Origin: CPC320 sp002684375
Lineage (GTDB): Bacteria; Pseudomonadota; Alphaproteobacteria; Rhodobacterales; Rhodobacteraceae
Length of the DNA stretch: 64,000 nucleotides
Assembly (NCBI GenBank): GCA_965662545.1
Contig: CBFIHZ010000017.1
Span: 17,902 to 81,901 of the forward strand
Reading direction: 5' to 3'
Positions within the stretch are counted from its first letter, which is position 1; every line of letters begins with the position of its first letter. The notes below the pieces were generated by a model. It was not told the origin of the DNA. It saw only the letters and a program-made list of their open reading frames with translations, and did not search any database. The translations under genes and the position numbers were made by a program. This document shows, in pieces, positions 41,899 through 51,192 of the stretch.

Positions 41899-43731
41899 AT
41901 GACTGACACCAGCGGATCGACTTCAATGGCGCCACGTATGGGCGAAGGCGGACTTGCGCCGCGAATGGGCACAATGGTGTCCAGTGCCCGTGTGTTTTAT
42001 ACGCAACCTGGCGTGCAAAGGGCCCTGCCGACGATTGCAGCGGCAGTGTTGGTGATAGCTGGTCTGATTTTCTATATCGTTCTACAGACCCCTGATCGGA
42101 CTACGCTGTTTGCCTCTCTGCCTGAAACGGAAAAGGCAAAGGTTCTCGAAACCTTGCGAAACAGCGGTACCGATGTTCAGGTGGATGCGACAACAGGCGA
42201 AATTACCGTTCCGGTCGGCGATTATCATAGTGCGCGGCTGAATCTCGCGGCGCAGGGTCTGCCAAGCTCGGTTCCCGATGGATATAGCACGCTGAGCGAT
42301 ATGCCGATGGGAACCAGCCGCTCGGTCGAAGGGATGCGTTTAAAACAGACGCAAGAGGTCGAATTAGCACGCTCGATTGCGGAAATTGACGTGGTTGCCT
42401 CAGCACGCGTTCATTTGGCAATTCCCGAGAAATCGGCCTTTGCGCGCAATGCTCAAAAGCCGACAGCCTCGGTTTTTGCTCAGCTCAATCCCGGCCGGTC
42501 GCTGAGCAGCCAGCAAGTGGTCGCAATTGTTAACCTTGTGTCGTCTTCGGTGCCAAATCTCCCTAAAAGTGGAGTAACCGTCGTAGATCAGAACGGCAGG
42601 TTGCTCTCAGACCATATAGACGATCCGGCCTCTAATCTTTCCGATAAACAACTCCAGTACAGATTGCGGTTGGAGGGGATATACAAATCCCGCATTGAAG
42701 CGCTGCTGACACCTGTTGTGGGAGTTGGTAATATTTCAGCACAGGTTAATCTCGACATCGATTTTACGCGCCGGGAAATTACCGAAGATCGGGTTTTACC
42801 TGACTCGGTTGCGTTGATCAGCGAACAAAGTACATCTGAACAAGGCACAGAGCGCCGAGCGCGTGGCGTTCCGGGTGCACTGGCCAATAGCGTGCCTGCA
42901 CAGGCAACCCTGAATAATCCGGCTGCTGGAGACGCAGACGCCGAAGTTCCCGCCGGGACACAAGGGGGAGCGCAGAGCCGGCTTCTGCCGCCTAATGGGA
43001 CAAGCGACGCTGCTGTGCCTTCTGTGCCAGCCCCGCTTTCGGCTGACCCGTTTCACAGTGCCGAAAAACAGACCCGAAATTATGAAATTAGCCGACAAGT
43101 GGTGAGCCAAAAGGCACCTTCTGCGCAGATTGAGCGTATTCATGTCGCCGTTTTGTTGCGTGAGCCAGCTCCAGTGGCTGGTCCTGACGGTGTCGTGCCA
43201 GAGCCGACAAAATTATCCGACGAGAGCCGGGCCGAGTTAGAGCAGCTAGTCCAAAACGCCGTGGGCCTGAACGTCACGCGCGGAGACAGCGTAAACATCA
43301 CCAGTCGCCCATTTATTATGGAGCTTTCAGACGGAGTGTCGACAGCTTGGTACGAGGATCGCTGGTTGCGTGACATGGCCCAAAATATGATCACTGTGTT
43401 GATTTTGGCAGTCGTTGCACTGGGTGTTGTGCGGCCACTAATGAGCCGTCTGCTTATCCCAAGTGGTGACGTGGGCATGGGTACCGTAACTGATGAAGAT
43501 GGCGAAGAAATCGATATGGATCTCATCGAGGTTGACGAAGGTCTGACCCTGGAAGAGATGAAGGCGAAGCTGAAACCGAAGAAGACATCTGGGGTTTCTG
43601 CTGAAATGCTCGATACCGCCAACAGCTATGACGATAAGGTCGCGGTGATCCGTATGATCGTGTCTGACGAAGCTGCGCGCGTATCCAACGTGTTTAAAGC
43701 CATGATGCGGGACGAAATGGATAAAACATAA
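41899..43731 (+). CDS. fliF: Flagellar MS-ring protein FliF
   Basis: A 610-aa inner-membrane ring protein. TM1 at about 42-62, then the ring-building motifs with LFASLPETEKAKVLETLRNS, SVEGMRLKQTQEVELARSIA and ARVHLAIPEKSAFAR, a Pro/Ala-rich middle, TM2 at about 486-506, and an acidic C-terminal tail (EMLDTANSYDDKVAVIRMIV) that binds FliG. Normal order and length. It precedes fliG by 21 bp. Confidence 0.95.
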   Translation: MTDTSGSTSMAPRMGEGGLAPRMGTMVSSARVFYTQPGVQRALPTIAAAVLVIAGLIFYIVLQTPDRTTLFASLPETEKAKVLETLRNSGTDVQVDATTGEITVPVGDYHSARLNLAAQGLPSSVPDGYSTLSDMPMGTSRSVEGMRLKQTQEVELARSIAEIDVVASARVHLAIPEKSAFARNAQKPTASVFAQLNPGRSLSSQQVVAIVNLVSSSVPNLPKSGVTVVDQNGRLLSDHIDDPASNLSDKQLQYRLRLEGIYKSRIEALLTPVVGVGNISAQVNLDIDFTRREITEDRVLPDSVALISEQSTSEQGTERRARGVPGALANSVPAQATLNNPAAGDADAEVPAGTQGGAQSRLLPPNGTSDAAVPSVPAPLSADPFHSAEKQTRNYEISRQVVSQKAPSAQIERIHVAVLLREPAPVAGPDGVVPEPTKLSDESRAELEQLVQNAVGLNVTRGDSVNITSRPFIMELSDGVSTAWYEDRWLRDMAQNMITVLILAVVALGVVRPLMSRLLIPSGDVGMGTVTDEDGEEIDMDLIEVDEGLTLEEMKAKLKPKKTSGVSAEMLDTANSYDDKVAVIRMIVSDEAARVSNVFKAMMRDEMDKT

Positions 43732-43752
43732 AGCAAGGGCTATGAGGGAAAT

Positions 43753-44781
43753 ATGGCAGAAGCAGAAAGTGATTCATCTTTAACAGCAAATTTAAGCGGG
43801 ACTGAAAAATCCGCGATTTTGATGATGCTCTTGGGTGAGGAACAGGCTGCTGAAATTTTTCAGAACCTGAGCCCTCGAGAGGTGCAGCATTTGGGGACAG
43901 CGATGTACGCCGTGTCCGGTGTTGACCAAGAGGCTGTAAACGCAGTGTTGGATGAATTTCTGACCCTGATGAAACAACAAACAAGCCTCGGGCTCGGGGC
44001 TGGTAACTATATTCAAAATGTTCTGAAACGGGCGCTAGGGGATGACAAAGCTCAATCTGTTTTAAGCCGGATTACACCCGCAGACAGCAATAAACCGATC
44101 GAAATCCTTGACTGGATGGAAGCCCGATCGATTGCAGAACTGATTATGGATGAACATCCCCAGATTCAAGCACTTGTCGTGTCGTATCTGGAATATGGCA
44201 TGGCGTCCGACGTGCTTAATCTGCTGACCGAGGATATGCAGGCAGAAGTGATTTTGCGGATCGCAACACTGGAGACGGTTGATCCCAACGCCTTAAAAGA
44301 ACTTGAGCAAGTTATGCTGAACAAGTTTAAAGCCAATACCAATTTGCGCTCATCGCAAGTTGGTGGTGTGGCCGCTGCCTCTAAAATTATGAACTTTACC
44401 AAAGAGGCGATGGAAAAACGTATTCTTGGGGTGATTAAAAAGCACGACAAAGATCTGATGACGGCGATCCAAGATAATATGTTCACCTTTGACAACCTTA
44501 TCATGTCTGACGAACGGTCTCTTCAAACTCTGCTTCGGGCTACAGATCCAGAAGATCTGATTATGGCGCTCAAGGGTTCAGACCAGAACCTTCAGGAAAA
44601 ACTGTTCGGATGTATGTCGACGCGTGCCGCAGCCAACCTCAGAGACGAAATGGAAACGCTTGGCCCTGTGCGTTTGACAGAAGTCCAGGAAGCGCAGAAA
44701 AATATCATCGCGGTCGCGCGGAAAATGTCCGATGACGGAACGATTGTTCTGGCCGGACGTGGTGGCGAAGAGATGGTCTAA
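43753..44781 (+). CDS. fliG: Flagellar motor switch protein FliG
   Basis: A 342-aa switch protein linking the MS ring to FliM and the stator. N-terminal SGTEKSAILMMLLGEEQAAE, the middle-domain EHPQ motif in DEHPQIQALVVSYLE, and a C-terminal torque helix region with SDERSLQTLLRAT and GCMSTRAAANLRDEM carrying the charged residues that face MotA/PomA. Its stop shares one base with the fliH start. Confidence 0.95.
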   Translation: MAEAESDSSLTANLSGTEKSAILMMLLGEEQAAEIFQNLSPREVQHLGTAMYAVSGVDQEAVNAVLDEFLTLMKQQTSLGLGAGNYIQNVLKRALGDDKAQSVLSRITPADSNKPIEILDWMEARSIAELIMDEHPQIQALVVSYLEYGMASDVLNLLTEDMQAEVILRIATLETVDPNALKELEQVMLNKFKANTNLRSSQVGGVAAASKIMNFTKEAMEKRILGVIKKHDKDLMTAIQDNMFTFDNLIMSDERSLQTLLRATDPEDLIMALKGSDQNLQEKLFGCMSTRAAANLRDEMETLGPVRLTEVQEAQKNIIAVARKMSDDGTIVLAGRGGEEMV

Positions 44782-46169
44782 TGGCAAAGAGTAAACTCGT
44801 TGGTGAGTTTGATTTAGACGGTTCACCGCTGAGTGCATTCAACGTCTCTAAAGCGATGGCGAAAGCCCGTGAGGCTGCTTTTATTCTCAAGCCGGGCGAA
44901 GCAAAAAATGACGATGGTTACTTTCGTAAGGTCAGCTGGAATGAGGTGGCACCACCGGTCGATCTGACCCCTGATCCCGCCAGTGAAGACGAGGCTGCGT
45001 CCGCCGCTAAAGAGGATACAGCCGCAGAGGGTGTCGCCGAGGATAATGGCGACCCCGATGGGTGGGATGAAGCGTTGCAATCAGCGGATACGGCTGATGG
45101 CGGTGCCGGCCCTGGATCCACGCCCGACAAGCAGGCGGCAAATTTGAGCACTTCATCAGAGATTGTCACTGATCCCTCTGGCGAAGCACCAGTCGCGGTT
45201 GAAGGTTTAGAGACGGCTGTGCCTGCTGCGGCCGACCCGGTGCAGGCTGCACCACTAAATTTGGCGCCTGCTCCGCCGCCCGTGATTGATGAGGAGCAAA
45301 AACAAAAGATACGCGAAGAGGCGTATCACGAAGGGTTTTCAGCGGGCAAAGCAATGACTGAGAGCGAGCGCGAGGCAGAATTAGCCGAACGTATCGCCGA
45401 TCTTGACCGTCTCGTTGGGGCGCTATCGGACCCCGAGCTATTGGATATAGACCTGCTATCTGCACAGATAAGGCAGTCTGTGCTTAGTTTGGCAACAGAA
45501 CGTGCAGGCAGTCAGATAGATAATTTCCCAGAGCCATTTTTGGACCGGTTAGAGACGATGTTGCGCAATGTGCAACATATGTCTGGTAAGCGCGAACTGT
45601 TTGTTTGTCAGGCGGACTTAGATGTCATAAACGCGGGACTGCCTGATTATAAAGATCTCTCACAGATCAAGATGCGCGTGGATGCTCGGCTGGGCCGGGG
45701 AGACGTTAAAATGCGTGTCGGTGGCGGAGAAATCTCGGACTTGTTCGAGAATTTGACACAGCCAGATGTGCATGAACCCGAGGCTGTGGTCGCGGCTAAA
45801 CTAGATGGGGACAGTGTTGACCATGGCATGGTTGCGCAGGCAGAGACTGATAAGGATGCGCAAGTCGCTGAAAGCCCAACCCCAAACCCCGAGGCATCCG
45901 ACATCAAAAAAGAGACACCGGACACCGCCGAGGAGGTAAAAGACGTAGCAGCACCAGATGTTGCACCAGATGTCGAAGTCGCGACAGATGTCCCAGAGGC
46001 AGCAGCAGATCAGTTGGCTCAGGATACTACATCAGAAAAAGTTGTCGCGGACACTGCCCCAGAGGCGGTTGCGCCAAACTCGGCACCAGACCAGATTGAG
46101 CAGGTCGCCCAAGAAGGCGAGCCTGTGTCAGTCGCAGCGACGGATAAGGTTGCCTTGAAGGATGATTGA
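44781..46169 (+). CDS. fliH: Flagellar export protein FliH with long acidic tail
   Basis: A 462-aa protein, about twice the usual FliH. The N-terminus (GEFDLDGSPLSAFNV) and the coiled-coil core from about residue 170 (EEAYHEGFSAGKAMTESERE) to about 330 (VGGGEISDLFENL) are FliH-like. Residues 50-165 and 330-462 are low-complexity Ala/Asp/Glu/Pro/Val-rich. FliH regulates the FliI ATPase and docks it to FliN. The tail is odd and may be disordered. The 3' end overlaps fliI by 8 nt. Confidence 0.82.
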   Translation: MAKSKLVGEFDLDGSPLSAFNVSKAMAKAREAAFILKPGEAKNDDGYFRKVSWNEVAPPVDLTPDPASEDEAASAAKEDTAAEGVAEDNGDPDGWDEALQSADTADGGAGPGSTPDKQAANLSTSSEIVTDPSGEAPVAVEGLETAVPAAADPVQAAPLNLAPAPPPVIDEEQKQKIREEAYHEGFSAGKAMTESEREAELAERIADLDRLVGALSDPELLDIDLLSAQIRQSVLSLATERAGSQIDNFPEPFLDRLETMLRNVQHMSGKRELFVCQADLDVINAGLPDYKDLSQIKMRVDARLGRGDVKMRVGGGEISDLFENLTQPDVHEPEAVVAAKLDGDSVDHGMVAQAETDKDAQVAESPTPNPEASDIKKETPDTAEEVKDVAAPDVAPDVEVATDVPEAAADQLAQDTTSEKVVADTAPEAVAPNSAPDQIEQVAQEGEPVSVAATDKVALKDD

Positions 46170-47490
46170 TCTTACCGGAAAACTTCTAGGCGACATTTCC
46201 ACCGTCGGTGGCAGTCGCAACACAGCGCTCTCTGGGCATGTCAGCCGGTTTGATGGTTTGGTACTTGAGTGCGACGGTTTCCCTGTCTCTGTGGGTTCGG
46301 TCTGTGACGTGGAAACGGCCAGTGGCGATACAGTGAAAGCGGAAGTGATCGGCTATTCAGAGGGTCGCAACCAGTTGGTGTTATACGAGCAGGGAGCCAG
46401 AATTCATGCCGGCGTACGGGTGAGCCTGTCTGATGAAGGCATCGACATAGATGCTGGTGATGAATATTTGGGTCGAGTGGTTGATGCTTTGGGCGAGCCG
46501 TTGGATGGTTTGCCAGCCCCAATGGGAGCCTTTAAACGGCCTTTGCAGGGTAGAATGCTGAACCCTTTGTCGCGCGGTGGGGTACTCAGTGTGATGGACG
46601 TTGGCGTGCGTGCCGTGAACGGTATGCTGACCATTGGACGCGGTCAGAGAATTGGCATTATTGCTGGGTCGGGCGTTGGAAAATCGGTTCTGTTGAGCAT
46701 GATGGCGCGATTTTCAACCGCAGATGTCATTATTGTCGGCATGATCGGCGAACGGGCCCGGGAAGTGGGCGATCTGGTTCGTGGTATGCTGAACGAAGAA
46801 ACCCGAAAGCGCCTTTGTGTCATTGCGGTACCGGCAGACCGTTCGCCACTGTTGCGCATCAGGGCCGCACATCGGGCCTCGGCCCTCGCCGAGCACTTCC
46901 GCGATCAAGGCAAACACGTCTTGCTGATCATGGATTCTCTAACCCGGGTGGCGCATGCACGGCGTGAAATTGGTCTCGCGCTGGGCGAGCAACCGACAGC
47001 CAAGGGATATCCGGCGTCTGTGATGTCGCTTATTCCATCTTTGGTCGAACGCGCGGGGATGGGTGACACCACGTCTGGCGGATCTATTACTGGGATTTAC
47101 ACCGTTTTGGCCGATGGGGACGACACCAACGACCCTGTCGTGGATTCGGCACGGGCGATTTTGGATGGGCATGTAGTGCTCAGCCGCGCCAATGCGCAAA
47201 TGGGTATTTATCCGGCCGTAGATATTTCGGCCTCTATCAGTCGGGTGATGAACGACATCGTTGATCCGAAACATTTGGCTGCGGCGCGGCGTATGCGTCA
47301 GCTGGTCAGTCTGTACATGGAAAACCGCGATCTGATGCTTATGGGCGGTTACGTCGAAGGTCAGGATGCAGATTTGGACCAGGCAGTGAAGCTTTGGCCA
47401 AAAATTGTTGAATTTATTTCCCAGCGATCGGACAGTCGCGCTGATTTTAAAACCAGCATAAGGGATCTTCTTGCAGTTGCGGGTACCTAG
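46162..47490 (+). CDS. fliI: Flagellum-specific ATPase FliI
   Basis: A 442-aa F1-beta-like ATPase of the export apparatus. Walker A GSGVGKS at 169-175, MIGERAREVGDLVRGML, Walker B VLLIMDSLTRVAHARREIGL, and TVLADGDDTNDPVVDSAR with ILDGHVVLSRA. Length typical. Start overlaps fliH by 8 nt; the stop overlaps the GTG of fliJ by one base. Confidence 0.96.
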   Translation: MIDLTGKLLGDISTVGGSRNTALSGHVSRFDGLVLECDGFPVSVGSVCDVETASGDTVKAEVIGYSEGRNQLVLYEQGARIHAGVRVSLSDEGIDIDAGDEYLGRVVDALGEPLDGLPAPMGAFKRPLQGRMLNPLSRGGVLSVMDVGVRAVNGMLTIGRGQRIGIIAGSGVGKSVLLSMMARFSTADVIIVGMIGERAREVGDLVRGMLNEETRKRLCVIAVPADRSPLLRIRAAHRASALAEHFRDQGKHVLLIMDSLTRVAHARREIGLALGEQPTAKGYPASVMSLIPSLVERAGMGDTTSGGSITGIYTVLADGDDTNDPVVDSARAILDGHVVLSRANAQMGIYPAVDISASISRVMNDIVDPKHLAAARRMRQLVSLYMENRDLMLMGGYVEGQDADLDQAVKLWPKIVEFISQRSDSRADFKTSIRDLLAVAGT

Positions 47491-47918
47491 TGGAAGAAGT
47501 AAGAAAGTCCCGGCTTTTTAAAAATCTGTCGCGCCGCGATCAGATGGAACTGTCCAAACTGAGCGCACAGTTGAAAAACATGCAAGAAGAGATGGCGAGT
47601 TTGAAAGAGCTGCTTGAGCAATTAGAGGAATTGCGAGCGACGCACCATGCCAAAGCAACAGCCACCGGTATTGATGCAACCCAACTGCAGACAGACCGCT
47701 GGTATCTTACGCGGATCGAAGAAGAAGCCGAAATGGTGCAGGGAAGATATGATTTTATGGTGGCGGAATTGGCACCGCTTAAAGCGAAGATTCTGGCTGT
47801 CAGCTATCACAAAAAACGTACAGAAGAGAAGGCCGAGGAATTTGCTGTGTCTGCACGGGAAAAGAAATTTGATAAAGATCTATCCTCTTTGCCGGCCCGA
47901 AGTGGGACAAAGCGGTGA
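47490..47918 (+). CDS. fliJ: Flagellar export chaperone FliJ
   Basis: A 142-aa coiled-coil protein with a GTG start, translationally coupled to fliI. Almost entirely heptad-like (LSKLSAQLKNMQEEMASLKE), ending in a charged KRTEEKAEEF region, as in FliJ central stalks of the export ATPase. Identified mainly by position and coiled-coil character. It is the last gene before the fliK promoter. Confidence 0.8.
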   Translation: MEEVRKSRLFKNLSRRDQMELSKLSAQLKNMQEEMASLKELLEQLEELRATHHAKATATGIDATQLQTDRWYLTRIEEEAEMVQGRYDFMVAELAPLKAKILAVSYHKKRTEEKAEEFAVSAREKKFDKDLSSLPARSGTKR

Positions 47919-47941
47919 ATATACACGCCCAACAGACGATC

Positions 47942-47956
47942 TGGCATGAAGGTTGC
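47942..47956 (+). promoter_or_regulatory. Sigma-54 promoter of fliK operon
   Basis: CTGGCAT, 5 nt, TTGCA, with 10 nt between GG and GC. Expected start near 47967, 38 bp before the fliK ATG. It would drive fliK through at least flhB. Confidence 0.8.
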
Positions 47957-48004
47957 ACCCTAGTTTCTAGTTTGTTTGAGCGGTAACTTTCAACCGAGGC
48001 GAAA

Positions 48005-50518
48005 ATGGAACCGAAAAGCGTAAATACGACGGTCAATTCAGTATTGCAAATTGCTCCGGGGGCCAGCGGTCCAGACGGAGCAGATAGCTCTGCGCTCGAT
48101 TTTGCGCAGGTTATTTTGGCGTCACAAGGCAGTTCAGGTGCTGGCGCAGAACAGCATCAAGGCAAGAATCGCTCAAAAAGCACGGCAGACATTCCTTCCA
48201 ATTCCAGCCCGGATGATACTTTGGCCGTTTCCGGCAATCCCTTAGCCATGAAAATGTTTCAGCCTAAAGCTGGATTTATAGATGGAGAAGAGGTGGTTAA
48301 AGAAGGCCTTGAGATCGGTGCGTTATCGCAGGCTGCGGGAGAGATCAAAGCCCCGGTGCTCGACGTCGGCGAAGTGGATGGTGACATTGATCCGACTGCT
48401 CTGCCAGCGGGACCAGACGCTCTTTTGGCAGTTGAGGCAGAAATGGATGCTGAGCAGCCTCTTGGTATGAGTGTTGCGACTATTGGGAGTTCAGGCGATC
48501 CAGTCTCTGATGTGAGCGGCAATGCCGAAGCTGACAATCTGACGGCCGTTGCCGCGGCAAGCAAACTGGATCAAAACAAAAATCAAGACCCTGATATCGC
48601 CATTGAAGGCGACATTGCAGCTAGCGTGGTCGCGGATCAAAACCTGAACCCGAGCATGCAAAACGATACAAGGCTTGCGGCTGTTTCTGCGGATGAAAAC
48701 GCCGTGCAAGTCAGCAACGCGCCACCTGTCTCGCTGGTTGCGACATCTCCCGCTGCATCTGAGGGCATTGAGGCCGAAGACAGTTTGGAGATGACGGAGA
48801 TAAAACAAGTTGTCTCGGTCGCTAATACCGGCAAACCAGCTGCTGCAGAGGGTGCTGCAGCTTCTTCGGATGCTGCTTCACTTGCTAAGCCTTCTGCAGA
48901 TAGCGATTTTGTTGCTAAGCCTTCTGCAGATAGCGATTTGGTTGAAAAGCCAGTTCAAAAAATTGTGGCTGATGGTGTGGATGGGGCGTCTAAAAACCAA
49001 GCTCCGAAGGAGCATCACAATCATAAGGTCGCCGCTGATGAGGTCAAACCTCACTCTGCCACGCAAGTCGTTGCAAAGGCTCAAGCTGTGGTCGCCGTGG
49101 ACGCAGAGCGGCCAATCACAGAACAGACGCCGTTGATATCAGATGAAGACGGTGTGGTAAAAGCGGTAGATTCGGCCGCGAAGGGGTCAGATGTTGCCGT
49201 GAAGGCGCAGGATGTCGGCTCGAAATCCGTTGAGGTTGGTGTGCAAGCGACGTCGCCACAACAAGTTCGGGCCGATGGACGGTCTTTTGACGCCAATCAG
49301 GCCAGCGCTGCGGATGTTGCGTCCACGAACGTACGACCGGCGCCAATAGGTCCGGTAACCGCTTTGGAAAGTGAGGCAAAGCCAATCGTTATGGCTGCAC
49401 CTGCGAAAACGGCATCTGCACCTGCGATCCCAGCTGATTCCGTGCCTAATGCGGCGTCTCAGGTACAGAAGTCTACCCAAGCTGACGTCGCCCAAAAGCC
49501 GGTAGCGGCCAAAACAGACCTTGTGGCTGAAAAAAACCATACAATGGCAGCCCCGGATAAAGCTGTACCAAAAGCAAAACCGCAACAGAACTTGGTAAAT
49601 AGCCAAGCAGCAAAAACGCCTCAAACCGCCGAAATGAATGCTCCCTTGCGTTCCGAGGTTAAGGCGATTTCTGCGCCTGTGGTGACGACCCAGGCGGCAG
49701 TTGCAAAGCAGGGGGCCGAAGCGGCATCTAACGCCGCGCCAGTTCAAGCTGAAATTGCCAACCAGATGAAGCGCAGTCAGGAAAGCAAAGCCGCCGAAAA
49801 AAATGTTAATCTGAAAGGGCTCGATGACCAGTTGGAAGAGACTGTCATCCAAGCACGGCCTCAGAAAGCGGCTCCGGCTTTGGAGGTACGTGCTTTGCGG
49901 AGCGCACAAATAGATGCTGCACCGCCCATGCCCGCTGTCCCTGCCGAAGCGTCTGAACCGACAGAGGCCGAACAAGCATTAAACGAAATAATGGCGCCGG
50001 TGAGTGCCGGATCTGGTCAGCCGCAGGCTGTGGCGCCCAGTGCGGCAAATACGGTCACACCGTCGCAAAATCTTGCAGCGCTTGAACGTTGGAGCAACAG
50101 CATTGTCGATGTTCAAAAGCAAGGCTGGACACAGAGCCTTGTGCGCAGGGTGGCCGCTATGCCGACAAATGGCGGCAGTTTGGTGATCACGCTGCAGCCC
50201 GCTTCGCTTGGTAAGATTACCGTGTCGATGAGCGAAAGCCGCCGCGGCCTGGATCTTCGAATGAGAACAGAAACAGGCGCAACTGCAGCTTTATTAACGG
50301 GTGCCGAGGGGCGGATTTCTGAGCTGTTGGAGAGTGCGGGCATGCGGTTGAATTCGTTCTCTGCTGACACTAGTGGATCCTTTGCCGAAAACGACAATAA
50401 GTCTGATGAATCAGATACTAATGACCAGAGTGATCTTGATTTTGCTCAGGAGTTGCCTGAAAATGTGGAACAGTCTACCGCCCTTCAAGGCGATGGTCTG
50501 GTAAACGTAATTGCCTAA
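48005..50518 (+). CDS. fliK: Flagellar hook-length control protein FliK
   Basis: An 837-aa secreted ruler, long for the family (400-600 aa is common). Residues 1 to about 690 are Ala/Val/Asp/Pro-rich low-complexity sequence with a short tandem duplication. The C-terminal domain that switches export specificity is clear: SLVITLQPASLGKITVSMSE, LRMRTETGATAALLTGAEGR and LLESAGMRLNSFSAD. GAGGCGAAA precedes the ATG. It has its own sigma-54 promoter. Confidence 0.9.
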   Translation: MEPKSVNTTVNSVLQIAPGASGPDGADSSALDFAQVILASQGSSGAGAEQHQGKNRSKSTADIPSNSSPDDTLAVSGNPLAMKMFQPKAGFIDGEEVVKEGLEIGALSQAAGEIKAPVLDVGEVDGDIDPTALPAGPDALLAVEAEMDAEQPLGMSVATIGSSGDPVSDVSGNAEADNLTAVAAASKLDQNKNQDPDIAIEGDIAASVVADQNLNPSMQNDTRLAAVSADENAVQVSNAPPVSLVATSPAASEGIEAEDSLEMTEIKQVVSVANTGKPAAAEGAAASSDAASLAKPSADSDFVAKPSADSDLVEKPVQKIVADGVDGASKNQAPKEHHNHKVAADEVKPHSATQVVAKAQAVVAVDAERPITEQTPLISDEDGVVKAVDSAAKGSDVAVKAQDVGSKSVEVGVQATSPQQVRADGRSFDANQASAADVASTNVRPAPIGPVTALESEAKPIVMAAPAKTASAPAIPADSVPNAASQVQKSTQADVAQKPVAAKTDLVAEKNHTMAAPDKAVPKAKPQQNLVNSQAAKTPQTAEMNAPLRSEVKAISAPVVTTQAAVAKQGAEAASNAAPVQAEIANQMKRSQESKAAEKNVNLKGLDDQLEETVIQARPQKAAPALEVRALRSAQIDAAPPMPAVPAEASEPTEAEQALNEIMAPVSAGSGQPQAVAPSAANTVTPSQNLAALERWSNSIVDVQKQGWTQSLVRRVAAMPTNGGSLVITLQPASLGKITVSMSESRRGLDLRMRTETGATAALLTGAEGRISELLESAGMRLNSFSADTSGSFAENDNKSDESDTNDQSDLDFAQELPENVEQSTALQGDGLVNVIA
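48882..48939 (+). repeat. fliK: 30-bp tandem duplication inside fliK
   Basis: A 28-nt identical segment occurs at 48882-48909 and 48912-48939 (period 30), encoding two copies of AKPSADSD. Exact identity at DNA level points to recent slippage in the ruler region. Confidence 0.9.
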
Positions 50519-50541
50519 CTAAATAACAAAGGTTTTGACAG

Positions 50542-51192
50542 ATGGCCGATGAAAACACTGACCCACCAAAAAAGAAATCTCCGATTATGCTCATTCTTGC
50601 CGGCGTTTTCGGCGGGATTATTCTTGTAGGTGGTGGCCTCGGGGCTGGGTACTTTCTTTTTGGTGGAAACCAGCCTTTGCCTGAGGATATCGCTAATGAC
50701 ATAATTGCGAGTAAGGCGGCTGGCGAAGCTGGGGCCGAAGGCGGAGTTGAAGGCGAAGGTGAGCCGGAGATTGACTGCCCGGTTGAGGAAGAGCTGGAAG
50801 AAGGCGAAGAAATGCCAGAGGAGTGCATGGGACCAGAAGAAAAGGTCTCAAAGGAAGTGCCTTCCGAGGAATTATTCGAGACGATGTACTATGAATTTCC
50901 AGCGACTCTGACCACAAACCTCAAAGGTTCGCGGCGCTTTTTGCAGGTTGGTATCGGCATCTCGACCCAATATGATGAAACTGTGATTGAGAATATCGAA
51001 GCGCACATGCCGGCACTTACAGCCGAAATCCTTGCGACTTTGAGCGATTATACTGAAGAGGAAGTGGCAGGACGCGAAGCACGCTTTGCGCTAGCTGAAG
51101 ATTTACGCACAACGATGAATACGACCTTAACCGGACTAGAAGGGTTCGGAGGCATCGAAAAAGTGCACTTAACCTCTTATGTGATGCAATAA
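50542..51192 (+). CDS. fliL: Flagellar basal body-associated protein FliL
   Basis: A 216-aa single-pass inner-membrane protein. Lys-rich cytoplasmic N-terminus, TM at about 14-36 (LILAGVFGGIILVGGGLGAG), a very acidic linker (about 60-105), then a periplasmic FliL domain (TTNLKGSRRFLQVGIGISTQ) ending LTSYVMQ. It supports stator function around MotAB/PomAB. The stop shares one base with the fliM start. Confidence 0.9.
   Translation: MADENTDPPKKKSPIMLILAGVFGGIILVGGGLGAGYFLFGGNQPLPEDIANDIIASKAAGEAGAEGGVEGEGEPEIDCPVEEELEEGEEMPEECMGPEEKVSKEVPSEELFETMYYEFPATLTTNLKGSRRFLQVGIGISTQYDETVIENIEAHMPALTAEILATLSDYTEEEVAGREARFALAEDLRTTMNTTLTGLEGFGGIEKVHLTSYVMQ

Noticed and set aside
49187..49975. 262-codon open frame opposite fliK
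   Set aside because: Shadow of the low-complexity fliK region; Arg/Cys/Leu-rich translation, no ribosome-binding site or motif.
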